64,000 bases of DNA from Kluyvera georgiana ATCC 51603 (GCF_001654985.1 NZ_LXEU01000071.1:16848-80847), one strand, 5' to 3'; shown: positions 1 to 9,983, counted from the stretch's first letter. A program made the numbers and translations. The notes: generated by a model from the letters alone, not told the origin.

Positions 1-126
1 ACGATAAAACGAAGAGACGCGAATAATGCGGCTTTCCGGAATAGCGCCAATAGCCTCAACGGCAGCATTCACCTGCTCCAGCGGAGAGGCGAGGTTGCTG
101 CCGATGGCGATATAAACGACGGTCAC
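1..126 (-). CDS. folK: FolK, hydroxymethyl-dihydropterin pyrophosphokinase (5' part only)
   Basis: Only the first 42 codons are present; the rest lies beyond the left edge. The translation begins [19 protein letters not shown], which matches the amino end of FolK, including the GSNL turn near residue 9. FolK transfers pyrophosphate from ATP to 6-hydroxymethyl-7,8-dihydropterin in cytosolic folate synthesis. The start is GTG at 124-126 and shares four bases (GTGA) with the pcnB stop, so the two genes are probably translationally coupled, as in E. coli. Confidence 0.93.
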   Translation of the reverse strand, partial: MTVVYIAIGSNLASPLEQVNAAVEAIGAIPESRIIRVSSFYR

Positions 127-1520
127 GCGCTACCTTCACGGCGCGGTGCGCGTTTACGCGGGCGGCGATGACGACGGCGGGTGTCCGGCTCGTCGCCCAG
201 ATCGTTGAGCATCTCTTTCTGCGCCGGTGGCGCAACCACCTGGAATTCGCTCCACCACTGGGTCAGGCGTTGTAATTCGTGGTTGTTTTCCGCTTCGGCA
301 CGCAGCGCCAGCAGGTCGTAGGCCGCGCGGAATTTCGGATGCTCCATCAGCTTCCATGCGCGCTTACCCTGACGGCGGGACATTCGCAGCTGCAGCTGCC
401 AGATATCGCGTACCAGCGTGGTAATACGTTTTGGAATCGCCAGCGAACGGCAGGCTTCATCCAGCACGTCGTTCATCGCCAGCGCGAAAGCGTCGTAATA
501 GGCCAGTCCGCTCTCCTGAGCGATTTTCTGCGCCATTTCCAGCAGCGGATACCAGAACATCGCGGCAAACAGGAACGCCGGGTTAACGCGCATATCGTTA
601 CGAATGCGGTTGTCGGTGTTCTTCAGCACCTGGGCGATGATACGCTCCATCGGGCTGTCGCCATCTTCGGTGAAGTAGCGGGTGATGGTCGGGAACAGCG
701 GCTGGAACAGGTTGTATTCGCGCAGCAGCTTGTAGGTTTCAAACCCGTAGCCTGCCTGTAGCAGTTTGAGCGCTTCTTCAAACAGGCGCGCCGGCGGCAC
801 GTCGTTCATTAAGGTCGCCAGACGCGGGATCGGCTCAGCGGTTTCCGGGCTGATGCGCATATCCAGTTTGGCGGCAAAGCGCACGGCGCGCAGCATCCGC
901 ACCGGATCTTCACGGTAGCGAGTTTCCGGATCGCCGATCAGGCGGATGACGCCGTCAATCAGATCCTGCATGCCGCCAACGTAGTCGCGTACGGTGAAGT
1001 CCGCCACGCTGTAATAAAGGCTGTTGATGGTGAAGTCACGGCGCTGAGCGTCTTCTTCGATAGAACCGAAGATGTTGTCGCGCAGCAGCATGCCGTTTTG
1101 CCCACGCTGGGAGGTGGTGCGATCGGACTGACCATCTTCGTGGTGACCACGGAAAGTAGCGACTTCAATAATTTCCGGGCCAAACATGACGTGGGCCAGG
1201 CGGAAGCGACGACCAACCAGGCGGCAGTTGCGGAACAGCTTACGCACCTGATCGGGGGTGGCGCTGGTGGTCACGTCGAAATCTTTTGGTTTTTTGCCAA
1301 GCAGCAGGTCGCGAACGCCGCCGCCGACGAGGTAAGCCTCGTAGCCTGCTTTGTTCAAACGATAAAGAACCTTGAGGGCGTTTTCGCTGATATCTTTGCG
1401 GGAAATAGCGTGCTGCTCGCGCGGAATGACGGTCATAGCAGGTTTTGCGACGGCGTTTTCAGCCTCGCTCTCCTCACGGCTCAGCACCTTGCGGCAAAAA
1501 TTAGCGACTCGGGTAAAAAT
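123..1520 (-). CDS. pcnB: Poly(A) polymerase I, with an AUU start codon
   Basis: PcnB adds 3' poly(A) tails to RNA, promoting decay and controlling ColE1-type plasmid copy number through RNAI. The nucleotidyltransferase motif is clear: a GGG-V-R-D stretch at about residues 66-71, then D80 and D82 as metal ligands; an RNA-binding region and an Arg/Lys-rich tail (about 445-465) follow. The start chosen is ATT at 1518-1520, preceded by an AGGTG ribosome site. It gives 465 residues, the E. coli length, and E. coli pcnB is known to use AUU (established knowledge), which keeps the enzyme scarce. Upstream in-frame ATG codons would run into the ERIC repeat and read as unrelated sequence. The gene follows gluQ and overlaps folK by four bases. 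Confidence 0.96.
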   Translation of the reverse strand: MFTRVANFCRKVLSREESEAENAVAKPAMTVIPREQHAISRKDISENALKVLYRLNKAGYEAYLVGGGVRDLLLGKKPKDFDVTTSATPDQVRKLFRNCRLVGRRFRLAHVMFGPEIIEVATFRGHHEDGQSDRTTSQRGQNGMLLRDNIFGSIEEDAQRRDFTINSLYYSVADFTVRDYVGGMQDLIDGVIRLIGDPETRYREDPVRMLRAVRFAAKLDMRISPETAEPIPRLATLMNDVPPARLFEEALKLLQAGYGFETYKLLREYNLFQPLFPTITRYFTEDGDSPMERIIAQVLKNTDNRIRNDMRVNPAFLFAAMFWYPLLEMAQKIAQESGLAYYDAFALAMNDVLDEACRSLAIPKRITTLVRDIWQLQLRMSRRQGKRAWKLMEHPKFRAAYDLLALRAEAENNHELQRLTQWWSEFQVVAPPAQKEMLNDLGDEPDTRRRHRRPRKRAPRREGSA

Positions 1521-1556
1521 GGTGCACCTCGGTAGTATCTGACTTTGGGACAAAAT

Positions 1557-1683
1557 GTACTCTATGGATTTTGCGTTGCAGCAAGGCGACAAGTTTGCGA
1601 ATCCCCAGGAGCATAGATAACTATGTGACTGGGGTGAGCAAACGCAGTCAACGTAGCCGCAGCGCGAAAGACGACGAGTAAAA
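1557..1683. repeat. ERIC (intergenic repeat unit) element, near full length
   Basis: About 127 bp lie between gluQ and pcnB with the central ERIC inverted repeat: GAATCCCCAGGAG at 1599-1611 and GTGACTGGGGTGAG at 1625-1638, followed by the typical AACGCAGTCAACG and GACGAGTA right-hand part. ERIC elements are non-coding palindromic repeats of Enterobacteriaceae that are transcribed as part of operon mRNAs. This copy would sit in the gluQ-pcnB transcript about 36 bases before the pcnB AUU start. The boundaries are approximate. Confidence 0.88.
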
Positions 1684-1701
1684 ATAGCGGCTAATCATAG
1701 C

Positions 1702-2598
1702 TCAGCACAACGCATTTGAGAATGGCGGATTGATCTTCGCCGTCTCAGGCACCGTCGTCAGCGACCACTGAGCGACCGCATTGTGCAATAAATCCGCCGT
1801 GCTGACATCCTGCCATTGCGTCGGAACCGGCTGGCCTAAAAAGCGCAGCGCCTGAATGAGTGTCGGACGTGGATCGCCAACAGGCAAAGCAGGTGCATGA
1901 TTTTGCTTGGAAAGTTTAGCACCTTCTTCATTCAATGCCAGCGGCAGGTGAATATAGTCAGGCGCTGGCCAGCCAAACTGCTGGTACAGCGAGATCTGGC
2001 GGACGGTCGGCTCGATCAAATCGGCCCCGCGGACGATTTCCGTCACCCCCTGAAAATGGTCATCGACCACCACGGCGAGATTATAAGCAAATAATCCATC
2101 ACGACGATGAATAATGAAATCTTCGCGGGCCAGAGGTTCGTCGGCCTTGATTGTGCCGCGCAGCAGGTCGGTGAATTCGGTCACCGGATGCGTCTGGCGC
2201 AGACGCAGGGCGGCATTTTGCGGGCCGTTCTTCAGCTCGCGACAGTGACCGTCATAGGTGCCGCCGATGCTCTGAATGCGCGCGCGCGTGCAGGTGCAGT
2301 AGTAGCACAGGTCCTGGCTTTTCAGCCAAGCCAGCGCTTCACGATAGGCATCGTGGCGCTGCGACTGCCACAGCACGTCGCCGTCCCAGTGGAGGCCGTA
2401 ATGTTCCAGCTGATGCAAAATGGTGGTTGCAGCACCGGGAACTTCACGCGGGGGATCGATATCTTCAATGCGGACTCGCCAGATACCGCGTTGAGCGCGG
2501 GCCTGGAGATAGCTGCCAAGCGCGGCAATCAACGAGCCGAAATGTAGCTCACCGGACGGGGAAGGGGCAAAGCGCCCTATATAAGGTTGTGTTGACAT
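1702..2598 (-). CDS. gluQ: Glutamyl-Q tRNA(Asp) synthetase
   Basis: GluQ is a truncated paralogue of glutamyl-tRNA synthetase that places glutamate on the queuosine base at position 34 of tRNA(Asp). The 298-residue product has the class I synthetase core ([14 protein letters not shown] at about 9-22, replacing HIGH; KLSK near 235 replacing KMSKS), the Zn-binding CYYCTC cluster with a later Tyr and Cys, and no anticodon-binding domain, as expected. The ATG at 2596-2598 is chosen because the eight-codon extension upstream is unconserved. A terminator lies between dksA and gluQ, so gluQ depends on readthrough or on its own promoter. Confidence 0.96.
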   Translation of the reverse strand: MSTQPYIGRFAPSPSGELHFGSLIAALGSYLQARAQRGIWRVRIEDIDPPREVPGAATTILHQLEHYGLHWDGDVLWQSQRHDAYREALAWLKSQDLCYYCTCTRARIQSIGGTYDGHCRELKNGPQNAALRLRQTHPVTEFTDLLRGTIKADEPLAREDFIIHRRDGLFAYNLAVVVDDHFQGVTEIVRGADLIEPTVRQISLYQQFGWPAPDYIHLPLALNEEGAKLSKQNHAPALPVGDPRPTLIQALRFLGQPVPTQWQDVSTADLLHNAVAQWSLTTVPETAKINPPFSNALC

Positions 2599-2609
2599 GT
2601 TTATTGCAA

Positions 2610-2643
2610 TAAAAAACAACAAGGCGGGAGAGATTCCCGCCTT
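2610..2643 (-). terminator. Intrinsic terminator between dksA and gluQ
   Basis: On the minus strand, AAGGCGGGA and TCCCGCCTT pair with a short loop (2621-2643) and are followed by a run of Ts (2610-2616). It lies immediately after dksA and ends about 12 bases before the gluQ start codon. In E. coli a terminator in this position is known to limit gluQ expression from the dksA promoter. Confidence 0.9.
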
Positions 2644-2666
2644 GAAGATAGAGTGTGAGCGTTCTC

Positions 2667-3122
2667 TTAACCTGCCATCTGCTTTTCGCGGATTTCTGCC
2701 AGCGTTTTGCAGTCAATGCACAGGTCAGCCGTTGGACGCGCTTCCAGACGACGAATACCAATTTCAACACCGCAGGACTCGCAGTAGCCGAAATCTTCAT
2801 CTTCGACTTTCTTCAACGTCTTCTCGATCTTTTTGATCAACTTGCGTTCACGATCGCGGTTACGCAGTTCGAGGCTGAACTCTTCTTCCTGTGCGGCACG
2901 GTCTACCGGATCCGGGAAGTTTGCAGCTTCGTCCTGCATATGTGTAACGGTGCGATCGACTTCATCCCTAAGTTGATTACGCCATGCTTCAAGAATACGT
3001 CTGAAGTGCGCCAGCTGGGCTTCGTTCATATACTCTTCGCCTGGCTTCTCTTGGTACGGCTCCACCCCAGCGATGGCGAGAATACTCAGGGACGATGTTT
3101 TACGGTTTTGCCCTTCTTGCAT
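2667..3122 (-). CDS. dksA: RNA polymerase-binding transcription factor DksA
   Basis: DksA enters the RNA polymerase secondary channel and, with ppGpp, represses rRNA promoters and activates amino acid genes. The 151-residue protein appears identical to E. coli DksA as I remember it: long antiparallel coiled coil with the tip DPVDRA (Asp71 and Asp74), then a C-terminal zinc finger with CESC (about 114-117) and CIDC (about 135-138). The ATG at 3120-3122 follows a GGAG ribosome site; an ATG six codons upstream is less likely. An rRNA P1 promoter, a classic DksA target, lies at the right end of this window. Confidence 0.98.
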   Translation of the reverse strand: MQEGQNRKTSSLSILAIAGVEPYQEKPGEEYMNEAQLAHFRRILEAWRNQLRDEVDRTVTHMQDEAANFPDPVDRAAQEEEFSLELRNRDRERKLIKKIEKTLKKVEDEDFGYCESCGVEIGIRRLEARPTADLCIDCKTLAEIREKQMAG

Positions 3123-3182
3123 GTTGCTTCTCCTTAACACGCACTATCGATCCCCGTGTTCGGGGGAAAAATCAGGCCGCTA

Positions 3183-3211
3183 TAAATAGCAGATGCTTTT
3201 CCGGATGGCAA
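3183..3211 (-). promoter_or_regulatory. Candidate sigma-70 promoter for dksA
   Basis: Reading the minus strand, TTGCCA (3206-3211) is separated by 17 bases from TATTTA (3183-3188), which carries an extended -10 TGC just upstream. It points toward dksA, 60 bases away. A GC hairpin, CCCCG-AACA-CGGGG, falls in the intervening leader (about 3152-3166). Inference from motif match only. Confidence 0.5.
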
Positions 3212-3278
3212 TTATCTAAACGTAACACTTGACAATGCTGTGAGGAAAAGCGTATTTGCGCCGCAGCCCGAACACTTT

Positions 3279-4001
3279 CTATTCAACTTCGCCCCGCGTT
3301 AACGAAACGGGTAACGGCGATATCAGAGTCATGTTATCGGCAGAAAGTTCCGCTTTATAAGCCAAAATTTCCACCCCCTGTTTTTGCGCTTCTTGCAACA
3401 ACTGTGCGTATTTAGCATCAATATGGTGTGCTGGAGAGAAATATTCAATGGCTGAGTGCAATATTGCAAACAGCAAAACGGCGCGTTCGCCGCTGGCCAC
3501 AACGCCCATAAGCTCGCGCAAATGCTTCTGTCCGCGCACGGTGACGGCATCGGGAAAATAGCCGAACTCATTTTCCGCGAGTGTGACTGACTTCACTTCA
3601 ATATAGCAGTTGGGGCGATCATCTGCCTGTAACATGATGTCAATTCGACTCTTTTCCTCACCATATTTCACCTCGCTTTTCAGCGTGTTGTAGCCGGCCA
3701 GTTCGGGAATTCTGCCCGTCAGAATCGCGTCTTTAGCTAAGGTGTTTGCGCGTAACGTGTTCACGCAAATAAAAGCCCCGTTTTGCTTCTGGGTTAATTC
3801 CCATGTGTGGGGATATTTACGCTTAGTGTTATCTGATGTGGAATACCACACGGTGTCGCCTGGCGTTGCGCAGCCGGTCATCGCGCCGGTGTTAGGGCAG
3901 TGCAGGGTAAAGGTTTCACCTTCAGGCGTAATGACATCGGCGAGAAAACGTTTATAACGTTTGATAAGCGTTGCGGAGTGAAGCGCGGGGATAAACTGCA
4001 T
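3279..4001 (-). CDS. sfsA: SfsA, sugar fermentation stimulation protein / DNA-binding nuclease family
   Basis: This 240-residue protein matches SfsA through the conserved [11 protein letters not shown] segment near the start, KRKYPHTWE, a PD-(D/E)xK-like core (SRIDIML followed by [10 protein letters not shown]) and a late [14 protein letters not shown] segment. SfsA was described as a stimulator of maltose metabolism that binds DNA non-specifically; its true biochemical role is unsettled. The ATG at 3999-4001 has an AAGGAAA ribosome site and lies 13 bases after the thpR stop, so the two genes form an operon. It ends with a short tail after PVSLT that is a few residues longer than E. coli's. 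Confidence 0.94.
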   Translation of the reverse strand: MQFIPALHSATLIKRYKRFLADVITPEGETFTLHCPNTGAMTGCATPGDTVWYSTSDNTKRKYPHTWELTQKQNGAFICVNTLRANTLAKDAILTGRIPELAGYNTLKSEVKYGEEKSRIDIMLQADDRPNCYIEVKSVTLAENEFGYFPDAVTVRGQKHLRELMGVVASGERAVLLFAILHSAIEYFSPAHHIDAKYAQLLQEAQKQGVEILAYKAELSADNMTLISPLPVSLTRGEVE

Positions 4002-4014
4002 CGGGTTTCCTTCG

Positions 4015-4545
4015 TTATTCGCTGAGCGTCCAGCGCTGCAATGACGTATATCGCGTACGACCGCCGGTGAAGCGCGATTCGTACAGCGCAAACTCGGTGA
4101 CCGGGATTTCCCAGTGAAAACCGGGCGCGGGAATCGGCACCGCCTGTCCGGCGTTGCGCAGTAGCGTCAGGTGAGGGTGGAACGGCTGTGGGCTTTGGTA
4201 ACAGCCGCTGCGTGCGGCCTGGGCGCGCAGCATGTTGGCCAACTGGAGCAGACCGCGCGGCGGCTGGCGCGTGCCCAGCCAGACCACGCGCGAGCGCAGC
4301 CACTGACCGGCGTCGTCAAGATGTAGCGTAAAGCCTGGCTGACGGATGCGTCCCGCCATGGCCGCCAGCGCGCGCTGTTTTTCCGCGCTGACTTCGCCCA
4401 GAAAGGCCAGCGTCAGATGCATGTTGGCTGCCGCCACCGGCACGCCCGCATCGGCGGGAAAATGATCCGCGCGCCACTGCACCAGTTGCTTCTGGATTTT
4501 CGGCGGAATTGCAATGGCGAAAAACAGTCTTTTTGACTCAGACAT
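4015..4545 (-). CDS. thpR: RNA 2',3'-cyclic phosphodiesterase (2H family)
   Basis: ThpR (formerly LigT) opens 2',3'-cyclic phosphates on RNA to 2'-phosphates and can ligate tRNA halves with 2'-5' bonds in vitro. Two HLTL motifs (about residues 43-46 and 125-128) are the paired HxTx catalytic motifs that define the 2H superfamily. The 176-residue length equals E. coli's when the ATG at 4543-4545 is used. It is first in the thpR-sfsA operon and is divergent from hrpB, with 73 bases between the start codons. Confidence 0.95.
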   Translation of the reverse strand: MSESKRLFFAIAIPPKIQKQLVQWRADHFPADAGVPVAAANMHLTLAFLGEVSAEKQRALAAMAGRIRQPGFTLHLDDAGQWLRSRVVWLGTRQPPRGLLQLANMLRAQAARSGCYQSPQPFHPHLTLLRNAGQAVPIPAPGFHWEIPVTEFALYESRFTGGRTRYTSLQRWTLSE

Positions 4546-4574
4546 GGTGGGGACTCGGTTATGAATTGAGGCGA

Positions 4575-4583
4575 TGCTACAAT
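4575..4583 (+). promoter_or_regulatory. Extended -10 promoter element upstream of hrpB
   Basis: TGCTACAAT (TGn followed by TACAAT) lies 36 bases before the hrpB GTG in the short thpR/hrpB divergent region. I see no good -35 hexamer, which fits an extended -10 promoter. Motif-based inference. Confidence 0.45.
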
Positions 4584-4618
4584 GTCCGCCGTTTAATGTT
4601 AACCCTCTGGAGCCATTC

Positions 4619-7051
4619 GTGTCCCTGTTGCCGGTCGCAAGCGTCCTTCCTGAACTTCTCCGCGCCTTACGGCAAGCCCCGCAGGTGTTGCTCAACGCCC
4701 CGACGGGCGCGGGTAAATCCACCTGGCTGCCGCTGCAAATTTTGCATGAGGGCGGAATCGATGGGCGCATCCTGCTGCTGGAACCGCGTAGGCTAGCGGC
4801 GCGTAACGTCGCGCAGCGTCTGGCGGAACTGCTCGGCGAGAAGCCGGGAGAAACGGTCGGTTACCGGATGCGCGCCGAGACCTGCGTGGGGCCGAATACC
4901 CGGTTAGAAGTGGTGACCGAAGGGATCCTCACCCGCATGATCCAGCACGATCCTGAACTTACGGGCGTGGGGCTGGTGATCCTCGATGAGTTTCACGAAC
5001 GCAGTTTACAGGCGGATCTGGCGCTGGCGCTGCTGCTTGACGTTCAGCAGGGGCTACGTGACGATCTCAAACTGCTGATCATGTCGGCAACGCTTGATAA
5101 CGAGCGCCTGCAGCGTTTGCTGCCGGACGCGCCGGCCGTGGTATCCGAAGGCCGGGCTTATCCCGTCGAACGCCGCTATCAATCGCTGCCCACGCATCAG
5201 CGGTTTGATGAAGCCGTGGCGATAGCGGCTGCGGAGCTTCTGCGTCAAGAGCGCGGCTCGCTGCTGCTGTTCTTACCCGGCGTCGGCGAAATTCAGCGAG
5301 TGCAGAATCACCTTGCTGAACGCGTTGCCGATGACGTGCTGCTGTGTCCTTTATACGGCGCGCTGCCGCTGAATGAACAGCGCAAGGCGATTTTGCCCGC
5401 GCCAGCCGGCAAGCGTAAGGTGGTGCTGGCGACCAATATTGCCGAAACCAGTTTGACCATTGAAGGCATTCGTCTGGTGGTGGACAGTGCCCAGGAGCGG
5501 GTAGCGCGCTTTGACGTGCGCACCGGGTTAACGCGTCTGCTCACTCAGCGTGTCAGTCAGGCCTCGATGACCCAACGCGCGGGGCGTGCCGGGCGTCTGG
5601 AGCCGGGCGTGTGCGTGCATCTGCTGGCGAAAGAGCAGGCCGAGCGCGCGGCGGCTCAGAGCGATGCGGAAATTTTACAAAGCGATCTCTCCTCGCTGCT
5701 GCTGGACCTGATGCAGTGGGGCTGTGCCGACCCAGCGCAACTGAGCTGGCTCGATCGGCCGCCCGCGGTGAACCTGGCGGCGGCCCGTCGCCTGCTGACG
5801 CAGCTTCAGGCGCTGGAGGGCGAACGCCTGACGGTGAAAGGGCAAAAGATGGCGGCGCTTGGCATCGATCCGCGTCTGGCGGCGATGCTGCTGGCGGCGC
5901 AAAGCGACGACGAAGTGGCGACGGCGGCCCGGTTGGCGGCCATCCTTGAAGAACCGCCGCGCGGTGGCAATAGCGACCTGCTGCAGGCGTTTCCCCGCTC
6001 TCATGGGCCATGGCAGCAGCGCAGCCAGCAGCTTTGCAAGCGATTGAACCGTCGCGCCGGGCAGCCGGATGTGGACGCCATTGCGCCGCTGCTGGCGCAG
6101 GGGTTCCCCGACCGTATTGCCCGCCGTCGTGGTCAGGAAGGCCGTTATCAGCTCGCGAATGGCATGGGGGCGATGCTGGATGCTGACGATGCGTTAGGCC
6201 GTCACGAGTGGCTGATTGCGCCGCTGCTGTTACAGGGCAACGCCTCGCCGGACGCGCGCATTTTGCAGGCCTGCGCGGTGGATATCGACGCGCTGGTCAG
6301 CCGCTGCCCGCATCTGCTTCAACAATCTGACACCGTGGAGTGGGATGATACGCAGGGCACGCTGAAAGCGCTACGGCGGAGTCAAATTGGCCTGTTGACG
6401 TTGAGTGTGCGCCCGTTGGCCAGGCCGTCCGAAAGTGAATTGCATCAGGCGATGCTCACGGGTATTCGCGAGAAAGGATTAAGCGTGTTGAACTGGACGA
6501 ACGAAGCGGAACAGCTACGCTTGCGGTTACAATGCGCGGCGCAGTGGCTGCCGGAAGAGGCATGGCCCGCGGTGGATGACGCGTCGCTGCTGGCGGAACT
6601 GGAGAATTGGCTGTTGCCGCAGATGAGCGGTATCCATTCGCTGCGTGGCCTGAAATCGCTGGATATTCACCAGGCGCTACTCGACTGGTTGCCGTGGTCA
6701 TTACGACAACGTCTGGTGAGTTCGCTGCCAACTCATTACACTGTGCCCACGGGAAGCCGTATTGCGATTCGCTACCACGAAGATAATCCGCCTGCGCTTG
6801 CCGTACGTATGCAGGAGATGTTTGGCGAAGCCAGTACGCCGACTATCGCCGAGGGGCGCGTAGCGCTGGTGCTGGAGCTGCTGTCACCGGCTCAGCGGCC
6901 GCTGCAAATTACGCGTGATTTAAGCGCGTTCTGGCAGGGGGCGTACCGCGAGGTGCAAAAAGAGATGAAAGGGCGTTATCCGAAACACGTCTGGCCGGAC
7001 GATCCGGCGAATACCGCGCCAACGCGGCGGACGAAGAAGTATTCTGCCTGA
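4619..7051 (+). CDS. hrpB: ATP-dependent RNA helicase HrpB (DEAH family)
   Basis: HrpB is a DEAH-box helicase of unclear physiological target. The 810-residue protein shows Walker A (APTGAGKST at about 31-39), a DEFH box as motif II, SAT as motif III, then TNIAETSLTI and QRAGRAGR as motifs V and VI, followed by the HA2 and HrpB C-terminal domains. The start is GTG at 4619-4621 behind CTGGAG, giving VSLLPVASVLPELL, which aligns with the E. coli start; the upstream in-frame ATG at 4574 lacks conservation. The stop codon sits inside a REP element. Confidence 0.96.
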   Translation: MSLLPVASVLPELLRALRQAPQVLLNAPTGAGKSTWLPLQILHEGGIDGRILLLEPRRLAARNVAQRLAELLGEKPGETVGYRMRAETCVGPNTRLEVVTEGILTRMIQHDPELTGVGLVILDEFHERSLQADLALALLLDVQQGLRDDLKLLIMSATLDNERLQRLLPDAPAVVSEGRAYPVERRYQSLPTHQRFDEAVAIAAAELLRQERGSLLLFLPGVGEIQRVQNHLAERVADDVLLCPLYGALPLNEQRKAILPAPAGKRKVVLATNIAETSLTIEGIRLVVDSAQERVARFDVRTGLTRLLTQRVSQASMTQRAGRAGRLEPGVCVHLLAKEQAERAAAQSDAEILQSDLSSLLLDLMQWGCADPAQLSWLDRPPAVNLAAARRLLTQLQALEGERLTVKGQKMAALGIDPRLAAMLLAAQSDDEVATAARLAAILEEPPRGGNSDLLQAFPRSHGPWQQRSQQLCKRLNRRAGQPDVDAIAPLLAQGFPDRIARRRGQEGRYQLANGMGAMLDADDALGRHEWLIAPLLLQGNASPDARILQACAVDIDALVSRCPHLLQQSDTVEWDDTQGTLKALRRSQIGLLTLSVRPLARPSESELHQAMLTGIREKGLSVLNWTNEAEQLRLRLQCAAQWLPEEAWPAVDDASLLAELENWLLPQMSGIHSLRGLKSLDIHQALLDWLPWSLRQRLVSSLPTHYTVPTGSRIAIRYHEDNPPALAVRMQEMFGEASTPTIAEGRVALVLELLSPAQRPLQITRDLSAFWQGAYREVQKEMKGRYPKHVWPDDPANTAPTRRTKKYSA

Positions 7052-7117
7052 TGGCGATACGCTTATCAGGCCTACGGTTAAGCGAGTAGGCCGGATAAGC
7101 CGAAGTCGCCATCCGGC
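7046..7117. repeat. REP pair (BIME) between hrpB and mrcB
   Basis: Two inverted REP units: GCCTGATGGCG...CTTATCAGGCCTAC (7046-7075) and GTAGGCCGGATAAGC...GCCATCCGGC (7086-7117). REPs are bacterial interspersed mosaic elements that form stem-loops and can bind gyrase, IHF or Pol I. The hrpB stop codon (7049-7051) is within the first unit. Confidence 0.9.
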
Positions 7118-7213
7118 ATAAACACAGCGTAAAATTGAGAGATATCTTCTTCTGTCCTGTGACAGAAGAATTGAGAATCAGGCCTTTATGCCTGAATGTT
7201 GCGGAGAAAAAGC

Positions 7214-9757
7214 ATGGCGGGGAATGACCGCGAGCCGATTGGACGGAAGGGCAAACCTGCACGTCCGGCAAAACAAAAGGTAAGCCGTCGACAGCTCAGA
7301 GATGATGAGTATGACGACGATTATGATGATGATGGCTACGACGACGAAAAACCACGTGCGCGTAAAGGCGGCAAGGGGAAAAAAACGCGCGGCAAACGCC
7401 GCTGGTTCTGGTTCCTGGTCAAACTGGGGATCGTCTTCGCGGTACTGATTGCTATCTATGGCGTCTATCTGGATCAAAAAATCCGTAGCCGCATTGACGG
7501 TAAAGTCTGGCAGCTGCCGGCGGCGGTGTATGGCCGCATGGTTAGCCTCGAGCCGGATATGGCTATCAGCAAGAACGAGATGATTCAGCTGCTGACGGCG
7601 ACTCAGTATCGTCAGGTGACGGCGATGACGCGGCCCGGTGAATTCACCGTGCAGGCGAGCAGCATCGAGATGATCCGTCGTCCGTTCGATTTCCCGGACA
7701 GCAAAGAGGGGCAGGTGCGTGCGCGTCTGACCTTCGACGGCGCGCGTCTGGATAGCATCGAAAACATGGATAACAACCGTCAGTTCGGCTATTTCCGACT
7801 CGATCCGCGGTTGATCACCATGATGTCCTCGCCGAATGGCGAGCAGCGTCTGTTTGTGCCGCGCAGCGGCTTCCCGGACCTGCTTATCGATACGCTGATT
7901 GCGACCGAGGACCGCCACTTCTACGAGCATGACGGTATCAGCTTCTACTCCATGGGCCGTGCGGTGCTGGCGAACCTGACCGCCGGACGAACGGTGCAGG
8001 GGGCGAGTACGCTGACCCAGCAGCTGGTGAAGAACCTGTTCCTGTCCAGCGAGCGTTCCTACTGGCGTAAGGCCAACGAAGCCTACATGGCGCTGATTAT
8101 GGACGCCCGTTACAGCAAGGACCGCATTCTTGAGCTGTATATGAACGAGGTGTACCTCGGTCAGAGCGGTGACAACGAAATCCGCGGCTTCCCGCTGGCG
8201 AGCCTCTACTACTTTGGCCGTCCGGTGGAAGAGCTGAGCCTCGACCAGCAGGCGCTGCTGGTAGGTATGGTAAAAGGGGCGTCGATTTATAACCCGTGGC
8301 GTAACCCGAAACTGGCGCTGGAACGTCGTAACCTGGTGCTGCGTCTGCTGCAGCAGCAGAACGTGATCGACCAGGAGCTGTACGACATGCTAAGCGCGCG
8401 TCCGCTGGGCGTGCAGCCGCGCGGCGGGGTGATTTCACCGCAGCCGGCGTTTATGCAAATGGTGCGTCAGGAGCTGCAGGCGAAGCTGGGCGACAAGGTG
8501 AAAGATCTCTCCGGCGTGAAGATTTTCACCACCTTTGACTCCGTTGCGCAGGATGCGGCTGAAAAAGCGGCCACCGAAGGCATCCCGGCGCTGAAGAAGC
8601 AGCGTAAACTGAGCGATCTGGAAACCGCGATGGTGGTCGTTGACCGCTTCAGCGGCGAAGTACGGGCCATGGTCGGCGGCGCGGAGCCGCAGTTTGCCGG
8701 CTACAACCGTGCGATGCAGGCGCGTCGTTCCATCGGTTCTCTGGCGAAGCCGGCAACCTACCTGACCGCGCTGAGCCAGCCGAATCAGTACCGTCTGAAC
8801 ACCTGGATCGCCGATGCGCCGATTGCCCTGCGCCAGCCAAATGGCCAGGTGTGGTCGCCGCAGAACGACGATCGCCGCTACAGCGGTCAGGTGATGCTGG
8901 TGGATGCGCTGACCCGTTCGATGAACGTGCCGACCGTTAACCTCGGCATGGCGCTTGGGTTACCAGCGGTCACCGATACCTGGCTGAAGCTGGGCGTGTC
9001 GAAGGATCAGCTGCACCCCGTTCCGGCGATGCTGCTTGGGGCGCTGAACCTGACGCCAATTGAAGTGGCGCAGGCGTTCCAGACTATCGCCAGCGGCGGT
9101 AATCGTGCCACGCTGTCGGCGCTGCGTTCGGTGATTGCGGAAGACGGTACCGTGCTGTACCAGAGCTTCCCGCAGGCCGAGCGTGCGGTTCCGGCACAGG
9201 CGGCGTACATGACGCTGTGGACTATGCAGCAGGTGGTTCAGCGCGGCACCGGTCGTCAATTGGGCGCGAAATACCCGAACCTGCATCTGGCAGGGAAAAC
9301 CGGGACCACCAACAACAACGTCGATACCTGGTTTGCCGGCATCGATGGTCGTGAAGTGGTGATCACCTGGGTAGGCCGCGATAATAACCAGCCGACCAAG
9401 CTGTACGGCGCGAGCGGTGCGATGTCTATCTATCAGCGCTATCTGGCAAGCGAGTCGCCGATTGCGCTGGATCTGACGCCGCCGGAAGATGTGGTCAATA
9501 TGGGCGTGGATGAAGGCGGTAACTTTATCTGCGGCGGTGGCGGCATGCGGATGCTGCCGGTCTGGACGACCGACCCGGATGCGCTGTGTCAGCAAAGCCA
9601 GCAGCAGATAGAACAGCAGCAGTCGACGAACCCGTTTGACTCGTCTTCATCGCAGCCGCAGCAGCAACAGCAGCAGCAGCAGCAACCGGCGCAGCAAGAG
9701 AAGAAAGAGAGCGACGGCGTCGCCGGCTGGCTCAAGGATATGTTCGGCGGAAATTAA
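7214..9757 (+). CDS. mrcB: Penicillin-binding protein 1b, bifunctional transglycosylase-transpeptidase
   Basis: PBP1b polymerises and cross-links peptidoglycan at the inner membrane and is activated by LpoB. Reading along its 847 residues: a cytoplasmic tail rich in Asp then Arg/Lys, one membrane helix (about 66-88), a UB2H region, the glycosyltransferase domain with catalytic Glu in [12 protein letters not shown] (near 237), and the transpeptidase with SLAK (Ser near 514) and KTGT. The C terminus carries a glutamine-rich stretch before [11 protein letters not shown]. The ATG at 7214 (GGAG upstream) gives [15 protein letters not shown]. The internal Met that starts the short gamma isoform in E. 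coli (about residue 46) is missing here, so only the long form is expected. Confidence 0.97.
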   Translation: MAGNDREPIGRKGKPARPAKQKVSRRQLRDDEYDDDYDDDGYDDEKPRARKGGKGKKTRGKRRWFWFLVKLGIVFAVLIAIYGVYLDQKIRSRIDGKVWQLPAAVYGRMVSLEPDMAISKNEMIQLLTATQYRQVTAMTRPGEFTVQASSIEMIRRPFDFPDSKEGQVRARLTFDGARLDSIENMDNNRQFGYFRLDPRLITMMSSPNGEQRLFVPRSGFPDLLIDTLIATEDRHFYEHDGISFYSMGRAVLANLTAGRTVQGASTLTQQLVKNLFLSSERSYWRKANEAYMALIMDARYSKDRILELYMNEVYLGQSGDNEIRGFPLASLYYFGRPVEELSLDQQALLVGMVKGASIYNPWRNPKLALERRNLVLRLLQQQNVIDQELYDMLSARPLGVQPRGGVISPQPAFMQMVRQELQAKLGDKVKDLSGVKIFTTFDSVAQDAAEKAATEGIPALKKQRKLSDLETAMVVVDRFSGEVRAMVGGAEPQFAGYNRAMQARRSIGSLAKPATYLTALSQPNQYRLNTWIADAPIALRQPNGQVWSPQNDDRRYSGQVMLVDALTRSMNVPTVNLGMALGLPAVTDTWLKLGVSKDQLHPVPAMLLGALNLTPIEVAQAFQTIASGGNRATLSALRSVIAEDGTVLYQSFPQAERAVPAQAAYMTLWTMQQVVQRGTGRQLGAKYPNLHLAGKTGTTNNNVDTWFAGIDGREVVITWVGRDNNQPTKLYGASGAMSIYQRYLASESPIALDLTPPEDVVNMGVDEGGNFICGGGGMRMLPVWTTDPDALCQQSQQQIEQQQSTNPFDSSSSQPQQQQQQQQQPAQQEKKESDGVAGWLKDMFGGN

Positions 9758-9780
9758 TCGCGTACGGCACCCACTCAAAG

Positions 9781-9807
9781 GCCTCTGTTTCTGACAGAGG
9801 CTTTTTT
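9781..9807 (+). terminator. Intrinsic terminator after mrcB
   Basis: GCCTCTG and CAGAGGC pair around a 7-base loop (9781-9801), followed by six Ts (9802-9807), 23 bases after the mrcB stop codon. Confidence 0.92.
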
Positions 9808-9931
9808 ATATCCAGGTTTTTTCTTTTTTTTAACCTCATTATTTCATCTGTTGGTTTCTTAACCCCTTAGTTTTTGTAGGGGCGCGTATTGCTTGCTATC
9901 ACCGCATTTTTTCGCCTATCATGCTGCTCGT

Positions 9932-9950
9932 TATAATAATAATTCTCGTT
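9932..9950 (+). promoter_or_regulatory. Putative Fur box overlapping the fhuA -10
   Basis: The 19 bases starting TATAATAATAAT match about 12 of the 19 positions of the Fur consensus GATAATGATAATCATTATC, and they overlap a perfect TATAAT hexamer (9932-9937). The site is 34 bases before the fhuA ATG. Fur with Fe(II) represses fhuACDB in E. coli; occupation here would block polymerase. The right half is a weak match. Confidence 0.6.
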
Positions 9951-9983
9951 TACGTTATCATTCACTTCATCAGAGAAATACCC

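Noticed and set aside
1521..1592. 24-codon N-terminal extension of pcnB to an ATG-like start
   Set aside because: It would be coded largely by the ERIC repeat, is not conserved, and the AUU start gives exactly the expected 465 residues.
7046..7117. Repeated palindromes considered as a CRISPR array
   Set aside because: Only two inverted copies, no regular spacers and no cas genes; they are REP units, like those at 19441-19507 and 57359-57438.
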